A DNA stretch of 64,000 nucleotides, taken from the NCBI RefSeq assembly GCF_013001025.1, contig NZ_CP053021.1, forward strand, positions 558,001 to 622,000, in the 5' to 3' direction. The notes below the pieces were generated by a model. The model was given only the letters and a program-made list of their open reading frames with translations. It did not search any database and was not told where the DNA came from. A program made the position numbers and the translations under genes. Shown here in pieces: positions 35,148 through 44,305 of this stretch (its first letter is position 1; each line of letters opens with the position of its first letter). This DNA is from Sphingobium yanoikuyae (GTDB lineage Bacteria; Pseudomonadota; Alphaproteobacteria; Sphingomonadales; Sphingomonadaceae).

Positions 35148-36272
35148 TCAGACCGCGCTCAGCCCCGCATCGGCCAGGCCGCGCCACAGATGGAGCGCCT
35201 GTACGCTTTCCTTGACGTCATGGACGCGCACCATCTGCGCGCCCAGTTGCGCCGCGCGGAAGGCGAGGGCGACCGAGCCGCCGAGCCGGTCTGGCGCCGG
35301 TGCCTCGTTCGACAGGGCGCCGATCAGGCGCTTGCGGCTGCCGGCAAAGAGCAGCGGCACGCCCAGCCCCTGGAAGGTGGCGAGGCCATTCACCAGCGCC
35401 AGATTGTCCGCCAGGCTCTTGCCGAAGCCCAGGCCCGGATCGACCATGATCTTCTCGCGCGCGATACCGGCGTCGAGGCAGGCGGCGATGCGGGCTTCGA
35501 GATAGTCGAACACGTCGGTGACGACATCGGCATAGCCGTTGGGATTGTCGTGCGGATCGTCGCCGGTCGAAGGGGCGTGCATCAGGATCACCGGACAGCC
35601 GGCGCGGGCCGCGACCTCCAGGCTGCGGGGGTCATGTTCCAGCGCGCTGACATCGTTGATGACATGGGCGCCGGCGGCCAGCGCCGCCTCCATCACCGCC
35701 GCCTTGCGCGTGTCGACCGACATGGCGACGCCGGCCGCGGCGAGCTTCTCGATCACCGGCACGATGCGGGCGATCTCATCGCCCTCCCATAGCTTGGGCG
35801 CCTTGGGGCGGGTCGATTCGCCGCCGACATCGATCAGCGCGGCGCCGGCCGCCGCCATGGCAAAGCCGGCATCGGCCGCCGCCTGCGGGTCGGTCATATG
35901 CTTGCCGCCGTCGGAGAAGCTGTCGGGCGTGATGTTGAGGATCGCCATCACCTGGGGCGCGTCGAAGCGGATGACGCGATCGCCAAGGCTGAGCGGCGCG
36001 CGCTGGGCGGAGATGTTCGCGGCCAGTTGGCGGGCGCGCTCTGCCAGCGGATCGGGCAGGGTGGCGGTGACCGTCTCGAACGCCGCGACCGGCACGGTCT
36101 CGCGGGCGATGCGGCGGCCGGCATGGCGCGCCGTCAGTTCATAGGCCTGGAACCAGATCAGGCCATTGGCCATCCGCGCCGCCGATCCATCCGCCAGGCC
36201 AATCGGGCTCGGCACGAACCATGTCGGCTTGAGGTAGAGCCGGGCGTCAGCGGGGATGGAGGAGAGGGTCAT
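35148..36272 (-). CDS. folP: Dihydropteroate synthase FolP with N-terminal extension
   Basis: 374 residues. The DHPS barrel begins near residue 107 (V-M-A-I-L-N-I-T-P-D-S-F-S-D-G-G) and includes the pterin-binding D-V-G-G-E-S-T-R-P, V-D-T-R-K and G-F-G-K-S loops. It condenses dihydropterin pyrophosphate with p-aminobenzoate; sulfonamides compete here. About 100 residues precede the barrel, longer than the E. coli enzyme, with no recognised domain. The gene lies 80 bases downstream of ccrM on the same strand and may be cotranscribed. Confidence 0.94.
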   Translation of the reverse strand: MTLSSIPADARLYLKPTWFVPSPIGLADGSAARMANGLIWFQAYELTARHAGRRIARETVPVAAFETVTATLPDPLAERARQLAANISAQRAPLSLGDRVIRFDAPQVMAILNITPDSFSDGGKHMTDPQAAADAGFAMAAAGAALIDVGGESTRPKAPKLWEGDEIARIVPVIEKLAAAGVAMSVDTRKAAVMEAALAAGAHVINDVSALEHDPRSLEVAARAGCPVILMHAPSTGDDPHDNPNGYADVVTDVFDYLEARIAACLDAGIAREKIMVDPGLGFGKSLADNLALVNGLATFQGLGVPLLFAGSRKRLIGALSNEAPAPDRLGGSVALAFRAAQLGAQMVRVHDVKESVQALHLWRGLADAGLSAV

Positions 36273-36352
36273 AAAGCTCCGTTCGCCCCGGACGGGTCGG
36301 GGCCATGTCTTGGAAGAACTATGGCTGCCTCAACCCGAACGGGGGACGGAAA

Positions 36353-37513
<1,161 letters not shown>

Positions 37514-37521
37514 TCAGCACT

Positions 37522-37722
37522 GAGTCCTCAGGAGTCTGCCGTCAAGGTCAGGGGTTTAGCGCTCATCCCTGTCAGGATTGCGAGGATGGTGGAGAACGAA
37601 GCGGGTAGCCACAACATATTGAGTCATGCGAGTCGCGGGAGACTCATCATCGGGTGGTGTGACTCAAAAGACTCAGCGAGGAGGCGGTTCGCACTTTTTT
37701 TCGTTAATGGCGCGGCCGAGTC
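37522..37722. promoter_or_regulatory. Cluster of eight GANTC sites upstream of ccrM
   Basis: GANTC occurs at 37522, 37532, 37621, 37630, 37641, 37661, 37670 and 37718, all within 201 bases of the ccrM-arsR intergenic region. The sites are GAGTC or GACTC. By base composition about one site per 300 bases would be expected. Because CcrM methylates this motif, hemimethylation after replication could control ccrM, as in Caulobacter where GANTC sites lie in the ccrM leader. A ninth site (GATTC, 37817) lies inside the arsR coding region. Confidence 0.75.
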
Positions 37723-37748
37723 GAAAATCATCCTCTGCTTGACCAACT

Positions 37749-37766
37749 CATAACCAGATGGTTATG
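37749..37766. promoter_or_regulatory. Perfect palindromic operator for the ArsR-type regulator
   Basis: CATAACCA-GA-TGGTTATG is a perfect 8-bp inverted repeat that ends 8 bases before the ArsR start codon. ArsR-family repressors often autoregulate through such sites. The position so close to the ATG would block initiation of a transcript starting nearby. Function is inferred. Confidence 0.65.
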
Positions 37767-37774
37767 AAAATTGC

Positions 37775-38113
37775 ATGACGGAAGTGAAATTCAGAGGCGA
37801 TCTTGGAGCGAACAGCGATTCACTCTTTAAGGCGCTGTCCGACGGCACGCGACGTGCCCTGCTGGAATATCTGGTGCGCGAAGGGGAGCAGAATGTCGTG
37901 GCGCTGACCGCCGTGGCCGGCGTGTCGCAACCGATGGTGTCGCGCCATATGGGCAAGCTCAAGCGTGCCGGTCTGGTGACGGCCCGGCGGACGGGGCGCG
38001 AAACCTGGTTTGCGGCGCGGACCAAGGGACTGGGGCCGGTGGTGCAGTGGATGGCGATCTATGGCGCGCTCTGGTCGCAGCGCTTCACGCCGATGGAGCA
38101 TGCCGGGGATTGA
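37775..38113 (+). CDS. ArsR family transcriptional regulator
   Basis: 112 residues with an ArsR winged helix: L-F-K-A-L-S-D-G-T-R-R-A-L-L-E-Y-L near the start, the recognition helix V-S-Q-P-M-V-S-R-H-M-G-K-L-K, then R-A-G-L-V and the wing R-R-T-G-R-E-T-W-F. There is no metal-binding C-x-C motif, so it belongs to the non-metal branch often paired with SRPBCC genes, though none is adjacent. A perfect palindrome (37749-37766) just upstream is the likely operator. A hairpin terminator follows. Confidence 0.9.
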   Translation: MTEVKFRGDLGANSDSLFKALSDGTRRALLEYLVREGEQNVVALTAVAGVSQPMVSRHMGKLKRAGLVTARRTGRETWFAARTKGLGPVVQWMAIYGALWSQRFTPMEHAGD

Positions 38114-38133
38114 ACGGGACTGTATCGACAGAA

Positions 38134-38158
38134 AAAGGGGCGCCAATGGCGCCCCTTT
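38134..38158. terminator. Bidirectional rho-independent terminator
   Basis: The stem AAAGGGGCGCC (38134-38144) pairs with GGCGCCCCTTT (38148-38158) around a 3-base loop. It is preceded by an A-run and followed by TTTT at 38161, so it can end both the plus-strand arsR transcript and the minus-strand DUF2147 transcript. Confidence 0.82.
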
Positions 38159-38181
38159 GGTTTTCCAGGCCGTGCGCGGGA

Positions 38182-38610
38182 TCAGCGCAGCGGCGTCCAG
38201 GTCTGGGTCTTGCAGAAGAAGGCGATGCAACCCTGAACCTTGAGCGTGCCGTCGCCATTGCGGCTGACCTTGGACGTATAGCTCTTGCCGCTTTCCGGGT
38301 CGTAGATCGTGCCCTTCCAGATGTCGCCCGCATCGCTGAAGCCCGACAGCAGGGCAAGGCCGACCAGCGGCTTGGAACGCAGCGCCGGATCGGGGTTCTT
38401 GATGTCGGTCTGGGGGCGGCCTGGCGTCGGCTTCACGATCTTCTCGATCTTGCCGCAGATGCTCTTTCCGCACGGCGCGATCTGGACGATCGCCTTGCCA
38501 TCGACGGTCGACCAGCGGCCGGTGATGGGCTGGGCCGCATAAGCGGGCAGGGCGGTGGTGAAGGCGGCCAGAGCGGCGATGGCGACGCGAGCGCCGGTCT
38601 TGATGGTCAT
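38182..38610 (-). CDS. DUF2147 family secreted protein
   Basis: 142 residues: a signal peptide (A-I-A-A-L-A-A-F-T-T ... A-Y-A-A) and the DUF2147 pattern I-T-G-R-W-S-T-V-D-G-K-A, C-G-x-x-I-C-G-K-I, G-L-x-L-L-S-G-F, W-x-G-T-I-Y-D-P-E-S-G-K-x-Y and L-K-V-Q-G-C. The family is periplasmic with lipocalin-like beta structure and no settled function. It is transcribed alone, with a weak G-rich Shine-Dalgarno (AGGAGAGGATC). Confidence 0.9.
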   Translation of the reverse strand: MTIKTGARVAIAALAAFTTALPAYAAQPITGRWSTVDGKAIVQIAPCGKSICGKIEKIVKPTPGRPQTDIKNPDPALRSKPLVGLALLSGFSDAGDIWKGTIYDPESGKSYTSKVSRNGDGTLKVQGCIAFFCKTQTWTPLR

Positions 38611-38698
38611 GATGCGATCCTCTCCTTTTGGGTTGAGGGTGAGAATAAGGGAGGAAAATGCGGCGCGCCAGCGCTTCGCTTGCAGTTTACGGAAACGG

Positions 38699-38731
38699 AA
38701 GGAGGGGACGCTACGGCAGCGCCCCCTCCTT
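38699..38731 (-). terminator. Hairpin downstream of tadC
   Basis: AAGGAGGGG (38699-38707) pairs with CCCCTCCTT (38723-38731), with an inner CGCT/AGCG stem. It sits 14 bases beyond the tadC stop on the minus strand and is the likely end of the tad transcript. The T-tract on that strand is interrupted, so termination strength is uncertain. Confidence 0.5.
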
Positions 38732-38744
38732 GCCCGGAAATTTT

Positions 38745-39734
38745 TTAGAAAGCCGTGCTGATCGAGCAGGCGGCCGGCCCCAGGATGACGACGAACAGGG
38801 TCGGCAGGATGAAGAGAATCAGCGGCACGGTCATGATCGCGGGCAGGCGGGCGGCCTTTTCTTCCGCGCGCATCATGCGTTCATGGCGGAACTCGGCGGA
38901 CAGCACACGGAGCGCGGAGGCGAGCGGCGTGCCATATTTTTCGGTCTGGATCATGGTCGTGACCACGCCCTTGACCGCGTCGAGCTTCACGCGGGTCGCC
39001 AGATTTTCAAAGGCCATGCGGCGTTCGGTAAGGAAGCTCAGTTCGATTGCCGTCAACTGGAACTCATCGCCCAGTTCGGGATAGGCGCGGCCCAGTTCAC
39101 GGGCGACGCGGCTGAAGGCGGCGTCGACGGTCAGGCCGGCCTCGGCGCAGATGACCAGCAGGTCGAGCGCGTCGGGCAGGCCCTTGCGGATCGCGGCGGA
39201 GCGCTTGGCGATCTTGTTGTCGATGAAGAGGTCGGGGGCCTTGTAGGCGAGCAGCAATGCGCCCGCGAAGGCCATGAACCGCTTGGCACCGCCCCATTCG
39301 GGATAGATGCCCACGGCATAGAGCAGGATCGCGGCGGTGCCGCCGATCAGGATCGGCATGATCATGCGGCCGAAGATGACGGCGACGGCCCAGTCCTTGG
39401 AGCGGATGCCGGCCTGGGCCAGGCGGATCTGGGCGTCCTTGAGCTGGTCATCCTGCAGCACCTTGAGGCTGGTCAGGAAGGACCGCATCTGATCGGTCGT
39501 CTGGTTCTTGTTGACCAGCTTGGCGCGGCGCTTGGCGGTCGAGGCGGTGATGCCGGCTTTGAGCTGTTCACGGCGTTCGTTGAGCGCCTTGACCCGCTTG
39601 GCCATCGGATCGCGCACCGTCATCACGGCATAGAGCGCGTAGAGGGTGGCGAGTGTGGCCAGTGCGGCAAGCAGCGTACCGAAATCGGTTGCGGTCATGC
39701 CAAACAGGGTGCCGGTGGGGGTAGGGGCGTCCAT
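38745..39734 (-). CDS. tadC: Tad pilus assembly inner-membrane protein TadC
   Basis: 329 residues of the T2SS-F family (TadC branch): a first membrane helix near the N-terminus (L-A-A-L-A-T-L-A-T-L-Y-A-L-Y-A-V), a cytoplasmic stretch with K-Q-R/R-E-Q-L-K, and the GspF domain with P-D-A-L-D-L-L-V-I-C-A-E-A-G-L and L-G-D-E-F-Q-L-T-A-I-E-L. With TadB it forms the platform that the TadA ATPase drives. It is the last gene of the minus-strand tad run, 18 bases after tadB. Confidence 0.92.
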   Translation of the reverse strand: MDAPTPTGTLFGMTATDFGTLLAALATLATLYALYAVMTVRDPMAKRVKALNERREQLKAGITASTAKRRAKLVNKNQTTDQMRSFLTSLKVLQDDQLKDAQIRLAQAGIRSKDWAVAVIFGRMIMPILIGGTAAILLYAVGIYPEWGGAKRFMAFAGALLLAYKAPDLFIDNKIAKRSAAIRKGLPDALDLLVICAEAGLTVDAAFSRVARELGRAYPELGDEFQLTAIELSFLTERRMAFENLATRVKLDAVKGVVTTMIQTEKYGTPLASALRVLSAEFRHERMMRAEEKAARLPAIMTVPLILFILPTLFVVILGPAACSISTAF

Positions 39735-39752
39735 ATCTCTATCCGTTCCCCG

Positions 39753-40751
39753 TCAAATCTCGAAGTTGATCATCTGGGCCATGATGAAGGCGCCGATGCC
39801 CATCCAGCAGAAGCCGCCAATGCCGACGACCTGCATGGTCGAGAGCCCGAAAATGCCCGCCGGATCGGGGGTGAAGAAGGGGCTCATATAGCCAAAGTTG
39901 ATATAGCAGATCATGCCGAACACCAGGAAAGGCAGGACGCCGATGATATAGGCCGACGCCTTGGATTCCGATGACATGGCGCGGATCTTGAGCTTCATCT
40001 GGGCGCGCTGGCGCAGCACGGTGGCGAGGTTCTGCAGCGTTTCGGCGAGGTTGCCGCCGGTTTCGCGCTGGATCGCCAAAGTGATGACAAAGAACTGGAA
40101 TTCCGGCGTGCCCAGGCGATCGGCGGTTTCCTGCAGCGCCTGGTCCATGCTCTTGCCGATCTTGATCCGTTCGGTGATCAGCTTGAACTCCTCGCCGACC
40201 GGGCCGGGGATTTCGCTCGACACGATGCCCAGCGTCTCGCCGACCGGCAGGCCCGATCGCAGGCCGCGGGTCAGCAGCTCGAGCGCGTCGGGGAACTTGG
40301 CGTTGAATTGCTGGATCCGCTTGTTGATCAGGCGGCCAACCCACAGATGCGGCAAGGCAAGGCCTGCCGCCAGCCCGACCATCAGGGCCAGCAGGAAGGG
40401 AAAGCCGCGCATCAGCAGGAACAGGGTGGTCAGCAGGAAGACCACCGCACAGGACGTCATATATTGGCTGAGCGTCCATTTCTTGCCGGTCATGCGGATG
40501 CGCTTGGCCAGATTCTCCGGATTGGGGATCAGCGAGACCAGCATCTTGGCTTCGTTGCCGGTCGCCCGAGTGGAGATGGCCTTGCGCATGCGCGCTTCCA
40601 TCATCGCCTCGGTGGAGTCGCTGTGGCGGCCACGGATCAGCGCGACCCGGCGTTTCTGCGCCTTGTCGGGCGAGGGGCCGGCAAAGGCGACCACGACCAG
40701 ACCAAGCATGGTCGCGACCAGCACCAAGATCAGAAGGAAATTGCCGTCCAT
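39753..40751 (-). CDS. tadB: Tad pilus assembly inner-membrane protein TadB
   Basis: 332 residues of the T2SS-F family (TadB branch): an N-terminal membrane helix, two helices near 95-145, and the GspF domain with F-P-D-A-L-E-L-L-T-R-G-L-R-S-G-L-P-V-G-E and R-E-T-G-G-N-L-A-E-T-L. It partners TadC. The cpaE stop is only 62 bases upstream; the cpaF/tadA ATPase gene that usually occupies this position is absent. Confidence 0.93.
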   Translation of the reverse strand: MDGNFLLILVLVATMLGLVVVAFAGPSPDKAQKRRVALIRGRHSDSTEAMMEARMRKAISTRATGNEAKMLVSLIPNPENLAKRIRMTGKKWTLSQYMTSCAVVFLLTTLFLLMRGFPFLLALMVGLAAGLALPHLWVGRLINKRIQQFNAKFPDALELLTRGLRSGLPVGETLGIVSSEIPGPVGEEFKLITERIKIGKSMDQALQETADRLGTPEFQFFVITLAIQRETGGNLAETLQNLATVLRQRAQMKLKIRAMSSESKASAYIIGVLPFLVFGMICYINFGYMSPFFTPDPAGIFGLSTMQVVGIGGFCWMGIGAFIMAQMINFEI

Positions 40752-40813
40752 TGTTCGCCCGTTCCCCGTGCGTGAATATGGCTGTGCGGGGCCGCCCTGG
40801 AGCGGCCCGCGCG

Positions 40814-42109
40814 TCAGCCTTCCAGTGCCGTCGCCTTGTCCTTGCGGCGCGACGGGATCATGCTCTTGAAATCGCCGATCTTGCCGAGCAGGGAATCTCC
40901 CTTCCTGGCTGTCGACTTGGCGCCCGGATTATCGGCTTCATCGCCGGCCAGACCCAGAACTTCGTCCATCATGGCGGTGCAGGCGGCGCCGACCTTGCTG
41001 CCCTTGGCGGTTTCCGCCAGCGTCTTGCCGAGCTTGGCGGCCTGGGCCGCGATGCGCAGGTCGAACGGCACGATCACATCGACCTTTCGTTCGATCGACT
41101 GTTCGAAATCCTTGCGGCTGATTTCCGGCGCGCCGGGATGGACGCGATTGGCGACCACCAGGATGCGGGCCTGCGGTGCATTCGACTTGAGCCAGGACAG
41201 GATGCGGATCGTGTCGCGCGCCGCCGCCAGGCTGAGTTCGGTCACCACCACCGCGACATTGACGTCGGTCATCAGGTGCGTGTGCTGGATCAGCATGTTG
41301 CGCGGCAGATCGATGATGCTGCATTCGAACGCCTGACGGAACTCTTCCAGCAACTGGTAGAAGGCGCCGCCATCGGTCATCATCGGCTGGTTGATCGGCG
41401 CTTCGGCCGACAGGATGGCCAGCATGTCGCTGGCGCGAACCATGGCGCGCTCGATGAACAGCCCGTCGATGCGGCTGGGATTTTCGATCGCGTCGGTCAG
41501 GCCACGGCCCGGTTCCAGATCCATCGCCAGCGCATTGGTGCCGAAATGGATGTCGAGATCGAGCAGGGCGGTCGGGCGCTTCTTCTTCTCGCTCAGCATC
41601 CAGGCAAGCGAGGTCGCCATGCTGGATGCGCCGACGCCACCACGGGTGCCGACGACGGCAACCGTCATGTGCGGGCGTTCCGGCCCGGCGTCGCGCGGGG
41701 CGAGGAAGACGGCCTGGGCCTGGGCCAGCGCGTCGCGCAACTGGTCGGCGCCGAAGGGCTTGAGCAGATAGTCCTGGATGCCGCTGGCGACCAGATCACG
41801 ATAAAGGCGCACGTCATTGACCTGGCCCGCCGCGATCACGACGGTGCCGGGTTCGCACACTTCGGCGAGGCTGTTAATGTCGTTCAGCGGATCGCCGCTT
41901 TCCGACATGTCGACGAACAGGATCTGCGGGCTGGCGGTGATCGACAGGCTTTGCACCGCGTTGCGCATGCCGCCCTTGTTCACCTTTTCCGGTGCCCAGC
42001 CCATTTCGGACGCAACAGCGCGCAGCAGGTCGAAGCTGTGATCGTCGCAGACGAAGGCGTGGAAGGGGTCGCGCTGGCCCACGGAACCATGTTTCCAGGG
42101 TGCGTTCAT
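40814..42109 (-). CDS. cpaE: Pilus assembly ATPase-like protein CpaE (TadZ)
   Basis: 431 residues from ATG 42109; the longer frame would overlap cpaD. An N-terminal receiver-like domain without a clear phospho-Asp set (residues 15-135) is followed by a ParA/MinD-like domain with G-T-R-G-G-V-G-A-S (154-162), a deviant Walker A in which the usual Lys residues are replaced, as is common in CpaE. It directs the Tad machine to the cell pole. The start is 1 base after the cpaD stop. Confidence 0.92.
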   Translation of the reverse strand: MNAPWKHGSVGQRDPFHAFVCDDHSFDLLRAVASEMGWAPEKVNKGGMRNAVQSLSITASPQILFVDMSESGDPLNDINSLAEVCEPGTVVIAAGQVNDVRLYRDLVASGIQDYLLKPFGADQLRDALAQAQAVFLAPRDAGPERPHMTVAVVGTRGGVGASSMATSLAWMLSEKKKRPTALLDLDIHFGTNALAMDLEPGRGLTDAIENPSRIDGLFIERAMVRASDMLAILSAEAPINQPMMTDGGAFYQLLEEFRQAFECSIIDLPRNMLIQHTHLMTDVNVAVVVTELSLAAARDTIRILSWLKSNAPQARILVVANRVHPGAPEISRKDFEQSIERKVDVIVPFDLRIAAQAAKLGKTLAETAKGSKVGAACTAMMDEVLGLAGDEADNPGAKSTARKGDSLLGKIGDFKSMIPSRRKDKATALEG

Positions 42110-42110
42110 C

Positions 42111-42764
42111 TTACTGGCCTCCGTTCGAGAGCTGCTTGAGGTCGCCCGAGCCGGTCGGCGCCTTGTCGCGATAGGTGGAAATAGCGCGGTTCGAGGTCGC
42201 GGTGCGCAATTCGCTGTCCGTGCTCTGGCCGCGGACCAGATCTTCGGGATCGGCAACCATTGCCGCCAGATTGCTGTTCACGCCGCAGCCGAAATTGGAC
42301 GACGCGCCCAGGCTCATCGGCGTTTCGGCCTTGTTCGACCAGTCGGGGCAGCCGGGGACCGAGGCGGTGGTGCGGCGGACGACCAGACGGATCGTGCCTT
42401 CGGGGGCGGAGCCGGCGGCGGCCGAGCTGTCCTGGCCCAGCAGCATGCCGTGGCGGGCGACGACATTGGCGATGTCTTCGCCAAGATCGGGGCTATAATA
42501 GCCGGCGTCAGTGACGATCGCGACCTGGTCGCCATAGCCAAGCTTGATCGTGGCGAACCAGTCGTCGAGGCGCGCGGCCTCGGCGGGCGCAAGGCGCGCG
42601 CCGCCGGCCTGCACGTCGAACGTGTAGCTGGCATAGCTGACGACCGGCTGATGGACCGAGTCCACGCCGCGATTGACGCTGTCGGTCGAGCAGGCCGCCA
42701 ATGGCAGTGCCAGCAGGGCGATGGCGCCGAGGCGGACGAGGGTCTTGCGGGAGGTGGAAGTCAT
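42111..42764 (-). CDS. cpaD: Pilus biogenesis lipoprotein CpaD
   Basis: 217 residues from ATG 42764, which begins a lipoprotein signal with the lipobox L-A-A-C (Cys25). The CpaD domain shows L-D-D-W-F-A-T-I-K-L-G-Y-G-D-Q-V and a C-terminal N-F-G-C-G-V-N-S-N-L-A-A-M-V-A-D-P-E-D-L, characteristic of the family. It is an outer-membrane or periplasmic partner of the CpaC secretin. It lies 16 bases after cpaC. Confidence 0.92.
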   Translation of the reverse strand: MTSTSRKTLVRLGAIALLALPLAACSTDSVNRGVDSVHQPVVSYASYTFDVQAGGARLAPAEAARLDDWFATIKLGYGDQVAIVTDAGYYSPDLGEDIANVVARHGMLLGQDSSAAAGSAPEGTIRLVVRRTTASVPGCPDWSNKAETPMSLGASSNFGCGVNSNLAAMVADPEDLVRGQSTDSELRTATSNRAISTYRDKAPTGSGDLKQLSNGGQ

Positions 42765-42780
42765 GTCTTTCGTCCTTCCG

Positions 42781-44304
42781 TCAGAAGCTGAAGCCGGGGG
42801 TCGCGCCGCCCGACTTGCCGGACGAGCGATCTTCGTCGCGGGCGGCCAGCGCGGGCGCCGCGATCGAGGCCTGCGGGCCGGGCGTGGGCGCCACGGGCGA
42901 ACCGGGCGCGCGGGTCGGCATATTGGGCTGGGCGCCGCTGACGCCGTCATGCATCTGCTGCAGGAACAGGCCCTGGCCGACATTGGCGTTGCGGAAGCCA
43001 TCGGTCGGCAGGCGAATGTCGGACGCGTTGACCGGCTTCACCAGATAGGGGGTCACGACGATCACCAACTCGGTCTCGTTACGCTGGAAGCTGCGCGACT
43101 TGAACAGGCTGCCCAGGATCGGGACATTGCCCAGGCCCGGCACCTTGTTGACGTTGTTGGCGGCTTCATTGTTGAGCAGGCCGGCGATCATAAAGGCCTG
43201 GCCTGAACCCAGTTCGACGGTGGTTTCGGCGGTACGGCTCTTGAGTGCGGGCACCGAACTGCTGACACTGAAGTCGAGGCTCGACACGGTCGGGCGGACG
43301 CGCAGCGAGATGCGGCCGTCGGCCAGAACCGTCGGGGTGAAGGCCAGTTGCACGCCATATTGCTTGAACTGGATGCTGTTGCCCGACGAAGGGCCGTTGT
43401 TGACCGTGTAGGGATATTCGCCACCGGCCAGGAAGCTGGCGGTTTCGCCCGACAGGGCGGTCAGGTTCGGCTGGGCCAGGGTGCTGGCCAGGCCGCTGGA
43501 TTCAGCGAGGTCGAGCGCACCGGCAATGTCCATGCCGAACAGGCGGGCGACGCCGCCAAGGCTGTAGGAGCCATCGACGGGAGTCGTGAAGGACCAGCTG
43601 TTGTTGGCCGAATCATAGCTGGCGAAATCACGGCTGCCGCCACCGATGACGCCGCCCAATTTACCGCCACTATTGTCCTGGCTGGTGAAGTTGGTGCCGA
43701 TCTTGTGGCCGACATCCTTGCTGACTTCGGCGATCTTGACCTGCAGCATGACCTGAAGCGGGGTCGCCATCAGCAGGCGGCTGACCACGGTCACGTCCTT
43801 GCCGACGAAGGCCTGGGTCAGGCGTTCGGCCTCGGCCGCGTCCTCGGGCGCCTTGATCGTGCCGGTCAGCAGCACCATGCCGTTCATCTTGTTGACGGCG
43901 ATGTTGGCACCCGGCATCGCCAGGCGCAGCATGTCGTCGATGGTGGTCAGGTTGTTGCCGACGCGAACCGTGCCGGAAAACAGCACCTTGCCATTGCCGG
44001 CCGTCACGAAGACGGTGGTTTCGCCCGGCTTCTTGGCGATCAGATAGAGCTGGTTATTGGTCCGGACATGGACATCGACAACGTCGGGGTTGGCGATGAC
44101 GACGTCCGACATCTTGGCCGGCAGGTTGACGACCTTGCTGCCGCCGACGGACATCAGGATCGCATTGTCCTGATCGGCTGCGGGGGCGGCGTTGAGGGCC
44201 GTGGTCGGCGCGGCGACCATGGCAAGCGCCAGGCCAAGCGCGATCGCCGGGGCGGCGAGCGGACGGGCCGCCTTGTGCCGCGCGAGCATCTGGTAAGCGT
44301 TCAT
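42781..44304 (-). CDS. cpaC: Pilus secretin CpaC (RcpA)
   Basis: 507 residues: a signal peptide, an N-terminal pilus domain (K-V-V-N-L-P-A-K-M-S-D-V-V-I-A-N-P-D-V), a BON-like segment (L-T-G-T-I-K-A-P-E-D-A), and the secretin core with L-A-Q-P-N-L-T-A-L-S-G and V-P-G-L-G-N-V-P-I-L-G-S-L-F. It forms the outer-membrane pore for the Flp pilus. The stop of cpaB is directly adjacent (1 base). Confidence 0.94.
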   Translation of the reverse strand: MNAYQMLARHKAARPLAAPAIALGLALAMVAAPTTALNAAPAADQDNAILMSVGGSKVVNLPAKMSDVVIANPDVVDVHVRTNNQLYLIAKKPGETTVFVTAGNGKVLFSGTVRVGNNLTTIDDMLRLAMPGANIAVNKMNGMVLLTGTIKAPEDAAEAERLTQAFVGKDVTVVSRLLMATPLQVMLQVKIAEVSKDVGHKIGTNFTSQDNSGGKLGGVIGGGSRDFASYDSANNSWSFTTPVDGSYSLGGVARLFGMDIAGALDLAESSGLASTLAQPNLTALSGETASFLAGGEYPYTVNNGPSSGNSIQFKQYGVQLAFTPTVLADGRISLRVRPTVSSLDFSVSSSVPALKSRTAETTVELGSGQAFMIAGLLNNEAANNVNKVPGLGNVPILGSLFKSRSFQRNETELVIVVTPYLVKPVNASDIRLPTDGFRNANVGQGLFLQQMHDGVSGAQPNMPTRAPGSPVAPTPGPQASIAAPALAARDEDRSSGKSGGATPGFSF

Positions 44305-44305
44305 C

